64,000 nt of DNA from assembly GCF_019399895.1 (NCBI RefSeq), contig NC_091879.1, positions 1,116,001-1,180,000 on the forward strand. The letters are read 5' to 3'. How positions within the stretch are numbered: position 1 is the stretch's first letter; each line of letters opens with the position of its first letter. Source of the DNA: Cardiocondyla obscurior. Taxonomy: Eukaryota > Arthropoda > Insecta > Hymenoptera > Formicidae. Of the stretch, positions 48,641 through 59,247 are shown one piece after another. The notes under the pieces are model-generated. The model saw only the letters and a program-made list of their open reading frames with translations. It made no database searches and had not been told where the DNA came from. A program made the position numbers and the translations under genes.

Positions 48641-51600
48641 ACTTTTTAAACGGGTAATTTAAATTTTATGCAATCCTAAACATAATGACACTTGAAACAC
48701 AGTGTATCACGTTAGCTGTGTTGCAACAGAAGGGCAAGAAATAATGGCGGGTGGGGTGGTGGGAACGTGGATAATTGCTGACTTAGAGCCTGCCATTTCC
48801 CTCATAGACTTACATCCAAATCGATGCCTTGCCAGGTCCCCAGCGAGCCACAATTTATTTATGTCGATAGTTTCTTGATTTGTCGACTCCTGCCGCTCAT
48901 TTATATCCTCGTAGGGCATTCGCAGATATTTCTCTACGCGGAACATGCGCTACTAACACGAACTTTCTTAGAGAAGTCGGGACAGCAAAGACAATGCGTC
49001 TTTTCCCCTTCTACCTTCACCTCGAGAGCATAATTTATACAAAAGATAAGCTCCGGTCGTCGCGTAATAAGTTTATGCGCTGTTAATATTTTATCACCGT
49101 TATTGACATAAAATTATGTTACAAATCGACGGACTTCTTCTGTATACTTCTTAATTCTTTGACTTAATCTATAAACTTTTTTATGACGGAATTATACCGT
49201 GTCCGATGTTGAGCAACTGATCAAATTTGATAGAAGTAGAAAGTCTAAGATATGCTAAGATATGCTCTTTAGAAAGAAATAAAATATTTGTCTTTTTATT
49301 ATTTTTTTTAATATTTTTTTTTTCTCTCATTAAAACGGAATATTTTAAAGAAAAACCTGGCGTGCGCTGCGACTAATAAATATTTGTGGTAAAAGAGAAA
49401 GTTCTATAAAGTTGTTCTTAGATAAGTATTTAGGCTGTGATTAATGCGCCGGTCGGTTTCTCTCGAGTATCCATCATCTTACGCTGGCGTGAGTCGCGCG
49501 GGACCAAAAATAAATACAGGCGTGACAACGGAAGCTATAACAGCCAGCCGAGCATGTTAAGAAGTATCAGCTACATGATTAACTAGACGTATCAACACGA
49601 AATCTTAATTGATTATTATGACAGAACAAATCCGAAGATTTTTATGGTCTTGCACCCATTAATAATTTTACTGGAGACGACACCCAGAAAAGTCACACGC
49701 GAAATAAAAATTTTCAAGTCGTGCAGTATATTTATATTATATATACAGACACTTATGATTATCATTATCAATCGTAATTGAGTTGTTCTAAAAATTAATT
49801 CTTTTTTTTAACTTTCCTTTTTTTTCTTTTTAGTTTGCAATACCGCAACTCGGGTATTTTATTCTTAGCTTACCACGAATTATTGATAAGTATACGTGGC
49901 GCGTCGCGAATAGTAAAAATAAAGGGAACATGATGCGATTTTGATCCTAGCGATAAAAGACACAGCTGTGCGCTTCCAATTTAAATTTCATTGAGTTTAC
50001 GGCCCGTTTCGTTTAGTTTTATTTACTATAATTAATTTTTCAATCGGGGAACGAAGCTGCCTTTTACGATGCCGTGGATTAGCGCCTCATCCGCGTTACG
50101 TCATTGCGAGGAGCGTCGTGCAGCCAATAGAAAGAGGCTCAATGTCTGGGGCTACGTTAAAGGTTCGCATGAGTTTACGACCGACGCGACTTTGCTCTTA
50201 TTGCCGGACCCTTCTCTGTACGCTCCTCGTAACACTTCAACTTTACAAATCGCGATAAAGGCGGACGTTACGCCTCGGTAATGTAAAGATTGGGTTTACG
50301 GACTTTGGCGATGCTTTACAGCCCCCCGGGATCGCGTGAAGGAAGTATAATCCAGCGATAGCGATATGAAAATATTACGTTCGATAGCAGTATCGCAATA
50401 GGTGGACATCGTAAAATCGGTGAAAGTGAGAATTCGTGTATTATTTGACACGAAGGTTGCGCGTTAAAGGCCGAGCAAATATGAATGAAGTAATTAAAAA
50501 CCAGGATCTGCAACTCGGCCAGGCGCGCTTTCGCTAAAAATACGTTTCTTAACTTTTCTTTACTCTTTTCACATGCTCGTTCTTCCTGCTCGCACTCAAA
50601 TGGAATCGTTTTCTTGTCACGCACGACCGTTAAAGTTAATTTAAAACTGGAGCGTTATTATTCCGACAAGCTTTAGCATTGAAACGGCTTATTAATATCT
50701 ACTAACGAACGGATTTATAATACGTTTAAAGAATTAGGAAATAATTTTTTTTTATATACTATAATTAAATTAAATTAAATTAAATTAAAAAAAAAAAAAT
50801 ATATATATATATATTATTGACGAGAGAGCGGTATAAATTTAAGATATCTAAATAACATCGTCAGCGATATGTAATATTTTGCATCACGTCATCATCATCG
50901 ATATCGCTTATCTACGACTAGGGCCTGTTACCCGACGTTTATCGTGGATCTCTTCAGGTTTCTCTATCGATCATTAATAATTCATCTGTCACCATCTTTA
51001 GTAGCTGTCGTAATAATGGTAGCGGGACTGTCAGTAGTAGCGGGTAACAGTCGACACCGGTCATATCTAAGAATCGAATCCTAAAACTCTACGTTGTCCG
51101 CTGCGAATGCAACCTTCAGCATCCTTCTCGACTTCACTCATTTGCATATAAAGGCATTCCTAAGCTTTGCGAACTCTCGCAACCGTCGTAATCGCGCAAC
51201 TGCATAAGTCCTTATTGATAGAGTCTGCCAATATTCGAGCGATCATGATTTGCTTACGTGACTTTTATCAAATCTTTTTTTCTTTTCCCTTTCTTTTTTG
51301 TTTTTTTAATTAAAAGTATCTGCGGCACATTAAGGCTTATTATTTTAAATTTTATATCTTTATATGATTTATATAAAAATATATTTCTATAAAAATGATA
51401 TTACGACACGCGTTACACTAAGCATTTACGATACGTCTTCTTATCGTGCATATTTCGAGTCGCACTGCAGATAACGTTAGTGACATAAATAATAAGTGGA
51501 TACAAAGAGGACGGAATATATTACCTTTCTGTCTCGTAATTCATAATGTTTACCGCGCTAACAATTCATACGAGATATATAGGTATACATATGTGCATAT

Positions 51601-52737
51601 AAGGGTCTTCCTGGAAACGAGATATCTTTAAAAAATAAATCAACGGGTTTCAGGCTGGCATAATTTTCATATCGCTGTATTGTTTATTGCATCATATATA
51701 TATAGCGTTGCGAGAGGCACAAATATGTAGAATTTTAATGGAATATAATTTATAGCTATTTTACATTGAAAGTATCCGCTGTCGCGCGGTATCTCCTCTT
51801 TCGATAACAGAAATCGGCATTCCTAACTTTTGATAATTAATTTTAATGAGATGCCGGCATATAGCAAGCTTTCAATTTCGGGAGGGATATAATATCCGAC
51901 AGTTCTAGGTGCACCTAGCGAGGGATCTTCGCCGCGTTTAATCGAAATAAAATTATATTTATAATCTCGGATGACCCGGACCGGCGCGATTTGCGAAATT
52001 ATTCATATCCCGACGATAATTATCGTTGCCTCGGCAAGGCGGGCGTGCCGAGATGTTTCGATATTACGCGAGCCCGTGACCCGGGCTTTACGTAATTGCG
52101 ACGAGAGCGCGATTCGCCCGGCCAGGCGTAGGTTCGTCAATAACTCGGATGCTATTAACATTCCCGTCCCGCCGAGTTAAGTCAGGTTAGTTACCAGGTT
52201 AACCTTACAAAGCTGCTCGGGTCAGTCTTGAACAAGCCTGTAGGTCGGTAAGTATGTGGAAAGACCTCTCACGGCCTCCGGGCGATGAAGCCGCCCATGA
52301 ATTTCGGCTAATGAGAACATTTGGAGATACGTCAGTTCCAGTATGCTAATGGCCATACAGATGCCGATACAATTTCAAGATGAATCTGTCTCCATCTTTC
52401 TTCCTCTTTCTCTCACTCGTTCGTGTTCGATGTATCCTCTCCCCCGCTGTCTCCTCCCCCTCCCTCCCCCGTGTACCCTCGCGTCCTTCCGTCTGCCTCC
52501 CTATACCGCCGAACCGTTCCTATATTATAGCTGTCCACTGTATATCTCTACTTTAGTTATATCTCCCGTAGGGACAACGGTCCGATGCGTATACTTTATG
52601 CAAATAAATGTATATTCTCTCTAATTAAACGCGGCCGGTCGCTAAGAAACTGTCGCACGTGCAATGAAGTCTTTCAGCTGCAACGAGTGATCGATAGTAC
52701 CTCCATTTCTGATATCGCCTTGGCACTTTGAATTGTT
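48641..52737. other. Gene-free stretch
   Basis: AT-rich with homeodomain-like motifs. A tandem CTAAGATATG pair lies at 49247-49266. No gene, RNA gene or element recognised. Confidence 0.5.
50764..50813 (+). repeat. (TTAAA)n then A run then (AT)n
   Basis: About six pentamer units are followed by about 12 A and then about eight AT dinucleotides. Confidence 0.9.
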
Positions 52738-52769
52738 GGGGGCGGCGGGGAGGGGGGAGGAGGGGGAGG
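52738..52769 (+). other. Putative G-quadruplex
   Basis: G tracts of 5, 4, 6 and 5 bases (52738-42, 52747-50, 52752-57, 52762-66). Confidence 0.75.
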
Positions 52770-53591
52770 ATATCATTATAGAGAAACTGAAACAATGCAG
52801 GCGCCTAAGCAACTTTTAAATTTAAAGTGCAAAATTAAAAAAACGACAACGAACCCGAGCCAGTATACTGTAACCGTGAACGAAGATTCGTGCTCTTTAC
52901 ATTTACGAGGCGAGGTGTGGATTAGATGCGTATGCTCTCGGCCACCTCGTACATTTGTCGCAGAATTTTATAAACAATAAATTTCACTTTTCAAGATTAC
53001 TTTTCAAAGACATTAGCCTGTGTATTAAAATAATTATTAACTTACTCCGTTCTCCGTATTTTCGAAATAATTTGACAGAATTCTATTGCGCGGACATGAA
53101 GTTGTTTCGAGAAAAAGGAAGAATACGAAATGTATGTTTCACGCACAAAAAAAAAAAGTGACGCCGTGGCTGTTCTACTGTTAAATTTGTACAAGAAAAA
53201 GTCTTTATCTCTCTCTCTCTCTCTCGTCGCATGTCACGCATCATCAAGGATTCACTCCGCGCGATTTGATACGCATTAATGACGAGGCGCGGAGAAAGGA
53301 AGACCGGGCGGAGGAAAGGAAATCGAAGTCGAAGTAAGAGCACGGCGGTGGCGAGGTTGCTGAACGAAAGGGCAGTCTGTCGACAGTCTACGTTGCTCCC
53401 TAATATTTCGCGTCTTTTGTAGGGTCTCATTGTTGTCCCTATAGCAATCGAACCTGACCCTTTCCGTCTAATCCGCGCGGCCGATCCGAATGGCAATCGC
53501 CGTAGAGATTGACAGTTTAAAATATGTATAATGGATCGACGTATGGAAACCTCCCGTCCCGTACATCGGAGCCATGGGGTCCCGAACGGCA

Positions 53592-53617
53592 GGGAGACGA
53601 GGGGGGGAGGGAGGGGG
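53592..53617 (+). other. Putative G-quadruplex
   Basis: G tracts of 3, 7, 3 and 5 bases within 26 nt. It lies inside a 190-codon minus-strand frame (53083-53655) that I do not recognise and do not accept as a gene. Confidence 0.7.
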
Positions 53618-55028
53618 AAGGTGGCCTCCCCGCGATAACTACGATGCTTTTCCATCGGCCTTCCTCGTCGCCGATCGAGAGAGCCGGGAGAACGGATTAA
53701 ATTGGACGCCGTGAATTAATCGGCTTCTGTTTGAGTGAAATTGGGCGAGTGTTGTTAAGAAACGTGAGCGCCCGTGCTTCATTGTTCGCGCATTTCGACC
53801 CATGAATCTCTTGAAATCATACGCGTGTATGCGTGACTCGTAGACCCCTACGACCCCACGTATGAATGTATTCATCGGTAATCGGCCGCGCATGATATTG
53901 AGATAAATTAAAGTGCGCACGAGTTACGTGTAATTACGAAAAGATACGACGATGAGAGATGATTCAAATAAATATATTCTTTTTAATTTAATTAAAATTA
54001 TAATTATAAAAATCCTAGTCGTTGAATGTATTTAAATAAACGTTTATAGAAATTATTTTTTTTTTTTTCTTTTAATTATACAATGAAACACTGCCGCAAG
54101 CGTACATTTTATATTTTTCCGAGATTTTAGAAATATGAATTTTCGATTTATTTTTACTTTTCGGCATTTTTAGAACGGTCGTAAAGTAATCACGTTAATT
54201 TTTAGATTAGTGATTTATGATAGAGAGTTATTCGTAATCGAGTTAACAACGCTCGCATGTACGCGACTGAAACGTTCGTGTAGTCATTGCTGCAGTCGAC
54301 GGCCGATTATGTCCATAATCCCGCGCACGCCGTGCGCATTATATTCCCTTCACGTTCCCGTTGTCTCTCGCGGACGTGGTAACGGTCAAACGGTGAAGCG
54401 TCCATTGGGTTTTTTCGATTTCAGGAACGTGGGTGTCGTGCTACTATCTTACGGTCGCTGGAGATCGAAGATACATTCCTAATGTTTATGCAATGCCGTT
54501 GGCAGTAGCATAGCATACGCGTAGCAGGCGGATTTTTTTGTCAGGAATAGGTATGCGATATCCAATCGCATTCGCAGACACGGGGGGGAGAAAGAGGCCG
54601 TGAGCAATAACGCATAACTGACATATCAGATACGAGTTTGCGAGTATCCGCGATCACGAAAGAATTCCATAATGCTGGGCCATTTTAACGAAGCACCGCA
54701 AAACCGCCGAATGGAGAGAAGAGAAAAAAAAAACATCTAGCGACTACACAGCACGAATAATATTCGTATTTCCAGTTTACGATGAATATTCCTACAAAAG
54801 AAAATGTTAAACGCGAATCAATCTTGTTTCTATTAATTTCTTTTTATTAAAAAGAAATTTTTTTCTTTTGTCAGAAACATCCTATCTTAAAAAATTAGTA
54901 TAACGCGTAAATTAACTGTTAATAATTACCGATTAAAATTGACGCTTATTAATTCTCTCTCGATTGGCTTGCTTCACGCTAAGCGGGAGTCAACGTCGGC
55001 TATTAAATTGGCGATTTTAAGCTTTAAT
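53618..55028. other. Gene-free stretch
   Basis: No supportable gene. A perfect 11-bp A/T stem with a 3-nt loop lies at 54835-54859. TTTTTTCGATTTCAG at 54407-54424 is acceptor-like without a good partner. Confidence 0.45.
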
Positions 55029-55150
55029 TTAATTTTAATATTTAATTAATATATCCAGGCAAAGACGGTCCTCGCGATTTTCGAGATCGAGGAACGATCT
55101 GGTGGAAGCACCGTCTTTGTCTGGACACGCAAATTAAATATTACAATTAA
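55029..55150. ncRNA. Candidate primary-microRNA-like hairpin
   Basis: The 41-nt arms 55029-55069 and 55110-55150 pair along their full length with 5 mismatches and two G-U pairs; two more pairs extend outward. The upper 15 positions (CCAGGCAAAGACGGT with ACCGTCTTTGTCTGG) are fully paired. A mismatch cluster at arm positions 20-25 separates this from an AT-rich lower stem. The 40-nt loop contains its own CCTCG/CGAGG stem. Arm length is close to the ~35-bp stem expected of a primary microRNA. I recognise no known mature sequence. A foldback transposon remnant is the alternative. Strand is undetermined. Confidence 0.4.
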
Positions 55151-55180
55151 ATCGAACAAGTGTAACGAATAGATAGGCGC

Positions 55181-55202
55181 GGGGGGAGACGGGGGGACGG
55201 GG
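55181..55202 (+). other. G-rich tract
   Basis: G tracts of 6, 6 and 4 bases, 30 nt beyond the hairpin at 55029-55150. Quadruplex formation would need one G6 tract split in two. Confidence 0.5.
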
Positions 55203-55533
55203 TGAGAGCGAGCGCGAGCCTACGTGCCGCGCGCTAGGTATATTTCTCCACTACTCTCACTCCCGCTTTGTCCTTCTCCAGCGGTTGCGCGAAGCACACG
55301 TACTCACTACGAACTATACAGCAGCCACGTGTTCGTACCGGAAGTAATATTCATTTGCGTATTGCGTAGAACGAAAACCGCCCGATACGAGAACTATCTT
55401 CTCCTCTCCATTCTCTGTGTGAGGAGAGCACGTATTAATAAAAATTCTAATGGACAAGATCGAATTTCTAATACGCGTGGATAACGCACGTGCGTGCACG
55501 GCGCCTTCGCTCTCGCGGGTGTGGGTGTAAGTA

Positions 55534-55576
55534 ATACGGTCGGCGCGTCGTAAGTGAAAATTGAATTCATACATAC
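55534..55576 (+). repeat. 43-bp inverted repeat, left copy
   Basis: Identical over all 43 bases to the reverse complement of 58696-58738. It begins ATACGGTCGGCGCGTCGTAA and ends TTCATACATAC. Flanking bases diverge immediately on both sides. Confidence 0.97.
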
Positions 55577-58500
55577 ATTCATATATACATACAGGCCGGG
55601 TCTGTACTGAAACTGTTACGAAACTGTTGCTGCTCACGTCGACAAGCGGACCTCCTCTGCTCCTCGAGTCTTTTTCCCTCGTTTATTGTGCGCTTTATTG
55701 TTTATTATCGTTCTTAAATTATTTATTATGCTACCTCGTAATGGAATAAAATGGAAGTCGTAAATAAAGAATTGGAAAGAAAAAAATGCGCGGTATTTTA
55801 TGTAACTGCCGTTCATAAATGAATATATTACTTGTCGGATTATCGTATCGAGGTTTGAATTCTAGAGTTATTTATTACCGGTTTATTTGAGAAAAATCGG
55901 CGCCTCCAATATAAAAAAAAAAAAAAATATAATTATTAACTGTCGTACGAATGGATCTGCGAAAATGATTAAAGAAGTTATACGAAAAAGATGTTGCGTC
56001 TAAGCTAAAAAATTATAGACGGACGAGCCCTTTGTAAGTCGCTTAATGGAAATATAAAAATTCAGTATATCTTGATCCGCGTATCCCGGATATTTCGCCA
56101 GGCGGTCAGGAGTGGGCGCGGTTATTTTTTAACATTCTGCACCTTTATTCGAGTCAAACATCGGACGGAGACGCCCGGGAGAGCCGAAACTTTTCCAATT
56201 TAAAGTTTTCGTCGGCCCTGACTTTCACGCTGCTGCAGACCAAACGGGTATCTTTATTGCACTCAACAACGTTGCGAACCACCCCCAACTCCCCTACCCT
56301 GCCCCCCCTCCCGCCGCGCTCAGGATACTCTAACACTATACCCGCTAAACCCGTACATGGAATTCGTGTTTGTGTAAACACACGTCCTATCACCATTTTT
56401 CTTTTCGACCCTTTCCTCACAAAGCTCTATCGAACGTCATTACTGTATAGGTAAACCTGCGGTAACCTTTCGGTGCCACGAGTATTAATTAACTTCTAAG
56501 CTATTGGCATAGAAAATCTCGCAAAGTCTGTCGATTGTTAATAAAGAAAGTTATCGTTTATCTTATCCCGCTTATTTGCCGAGCGAGAGTCCCGGTTACA
56601 ATCAGTCTCGATAATTGTACATAATTAGACGTCGTTGTAATTCACGCGCGTATCGTATGTCCGAACAGTTATATATGTATACGTCGATGCTGCTTTCGAT
56701 AGGACGTTTTGCAGCGGGATTTTCATGTCGAGCTATGCCCCTCGTCACTCTCGGTGTGAAAGCGGCTTAAGAACCGGTGGTTAAGCTTTTCTGGTAATTA
56801 AGTGCGGCTTATGTCGGCACTGCGAGGGTGGCTGTGGTAACCTTAGAGGTTAATAACTCAGGGGAGGTTCGCCGCCCCGTGTGCAACTGGCGAATATGAT
56901 ATTGTTATGGGGTCTGAACGGGGTCTATGGGGGTCCCGGGCTGCCATGGGCGTGTAAGAGGAACCGAGAGAGAGCCCAGGTCGGGGTGAAAGCGAGAGAA
57001 TAAGAGAGGTACCAGGTACCTAGCACCAACCGTCCGTGCTGTGAACTCTACACCAGCTGATTAGGCTCGTGCCAGGCGTTATTAATCCGCTAACTCACCC
57101 CTCCCCCTCCCCCCACCTGACCTCTAACGAGCAGAACTATCTGCGCTACACGTGCATACGTCGTTACGGTTCTCCGCCACGGGTTCTCACGTGCGGATAC
57201 GAGCTCCTTAAATGAACTTCGACTTCCGTTCGATTAAATTTGACTTCGGTCAAACTGTATTCAGTCAAGTCAGTCTTAATTAGTGTAACTTATTGCACGG
57301 GCAATGCGAATCTTTTTAAGAATAATACATAAACGTATATAACTTTATAGAATTAAAGATTTGATTTTTTTTTTTATTTCCTTTCTTTTTTATTTTTGAA
57401 TTAAATCTATAGAAATATGTGCAGAAAACGTAGCGTAATATTAAATTATTATGTTTAATTTTTGATAAATAAGGTTCGTGGAATCTATGCGCGTAGGTCT
57501 GCAAGAAACGCGTGATAGAATTTAGAAAAGATGTACGATAAAGAATCCTCGTACTTGTATTACCGTGAGAGTTTGTTATAAATGCGAGTTTAGAAGGGGA
57601 GAACCACTGGGAGAGAATGCGTTGTGCGCTTCCAACGTAATATTAGCAATGAAGACCTTATAATCACCTGCCCTTTACGCGTGACTGTGATGAAGATATC
57701 TGCAGTCGTGCTGAATATACACAATTCTAAAATACATTTCTGCGGCTTATCGCACGATAGTTTCTTATTTTTTTTTTTTTTTTAATAAAACGTCTTTTAA
57801 AATCATATAATTTATATACGTGAGATTTGCGTACAAATCACAGTTATCAGCATAAATTACAAAAAAAAAAGAATTATTAAAATCTTTTAAAACATTTTTG
57901 TTTTCCCTTTAAATTTAAAGGCTAGCTCATTATAATATATAAATTTATAAACGATCAACCTCTTTGGCCGTGCTTTGGTATTTCAAGAATTCTAAAAGTT
58001 ACGTAGAATATTATGAAATAATATTTCTGCGGTGTCTCTTTGACGAGTCCGTAGTCGCGGATTCGGACGGTATTGATTTACGTGGTCAATGATATCGAGT
58101 TTCTGGGTGAAAATATTGCCGGTCGATGCTGTTCTGCTTTATGAGGTGTGTAATGACACCGTACGGGAACAGAAAACCCAGAGGAGACGTAAAAACGGCA
58201 CAACGTATGCAGTTTCACCGGATGGCGCGAGATGAAGAGGGGGAAGGGAGAAGGGGAAAAAAGAGAAAAAAAAATAGAGGGAACCGGGAGAGACAGATGG
58301 AAAATGGAATGTCGAGTAAGCGAGAAATGGCGAGAGAAAGAGAGTAAGGGAGAACCGAGAGAAGAGCGCGGTAGGTTATTGGACGAGCGGCAATCATAAA
58401 ATTTCCACCCTCCGGTAGGGATACCGCCGGTCGAATTTGACTGCGACACGCCGTCGCGGGCGTGTACGTAGATATGTAAGGGAAAACGCCGGGGTTATAA

Positions 58501-58735
58501 AACGCCCTGCAAACTAGATATGTTGTCAGCGGTTTACATAAGACTGCCACCCACGCGCCGTCCGTCCGCCGCGGTCCGAATTTAAAGGCACGTTCGTATT
58601 TTTTAATCGCGGGTCTACATTTACATTTACACGGAATTTTCGTTGACTCGACATTTTCAGCGCGCCAAAGGCACTTAGTTTTTCCCATCTTTAAAGTATG
58701 TATGAATTCAATTTTCACTTACGACGCGCCGACCG
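55537..58735. mobile_element. Candidate non-autonomous DNA transposon with 40-bp terminal inverted repeats
   Basis: If each repeat is trimmed to start CGGTCGG, the element is 3,199 bp and is flanked on both sides by TA (55535-55536 and 58736-58737), the target duplication of the Tc1/mariner superfamily. Perfect identity of the ends would imply a recent insertion. Against this, the TA is part of the shared 43 bp, no transposase-like frame is seen inside (frames at 56154-56420 minus and 58215-58718 minus are unrecognised), and the interior resembles surrounding DNA. Alternatives: two separate short repeats, or an inverted duplication. Confidence 0.35.
56421..58077. other. Interior of the candidate element, no gene seen
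   Basis: Unremarkable mixed DNA. 56.75-57.0 kb is moderately GC-rich with several short stems (for example GCTT...AAGC with AACC/GGTT at 56764-56785). The rest is AT-rich with T runs near 57367 and 57768. Confidence 0.4.
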
Positions 58736-58738
58736 TAT
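58696..58738 (-). repeat. 43-bp inverted repeat, right copy
   Basis: Perfect reverse-complement partner of 55534-55576. No third copy was noticed in the window by reading. Confidence 0.97.
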
Positions 58739-59107
58739 ATCTGGTAGGTGAAAGTAATAAACGTAAATCATACGTTGAATGATCATAAATATTCGATATT
58801 AACGTTGAGACGTAGAAATTAGCATAACCGTTCGCATGCTACCAGCTAACGTTCGACCGGGAGCCGCGGTATCCGCTTGCCGAGGGAGATCGTTTATATC
58901 ATTTTCTTGCATCGATCGTGCGGCGTGTGAGTATGTATGACTTCATGATTCTATAGGGGTTCGCAAATCAATCGTCGTATCACTGATACAAGTCACGGAC
59001 TTTAAAGTCGGATTCACACCGTTCGTATAACTGCCCCGTTATTTCCAGCCGTTTGATCTTCACGTCTCGCGAACCGCGCGTTTAGAAAAATATCTACAAA
59101 AATGTAA

Positions 59108-59247
59108 GGTAATTATGCATAAATATCTTTTTAACGAAAAGTGACCGATCTTTAAAAAGTGATTAGGATCACTCAGTAAAGTGATCTCGACAACATATGT
59201 CATGGTTGTCGAAATCAAAGAGAATGATCCTTTTATGCATAATTACC
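59108..59247. other. Branched palindromic element with 16-bp terminal stem
   Basis: GGTAATTATGCATAAA (59108-59123) pairs perfectly with TTTATGCATAATTACC (59232-59247). Inside, three hairpins can form: CTTTT/AAAAG, AGTGAT/ATCACT (59159-59174, loop TAGG) and TCGACAAC/GTTGTCGA (59187-59212). Alternatively AGGATCA (59165-59171) pairs with TGATCCT (59225-59231), which would continue the outer stem. AAAGTGA occurs three times in the left half. It could be a foldback element, a structured RNA or a multi-dimer protein site. Confidence 0.5.

Noticed and set aside
53083..53655. 190-codon minus-strand frame
   Set aside because: Crosses G-quadruplex and CT-repeat sequence, ends in simple-repeat residues, and matches no family I know.
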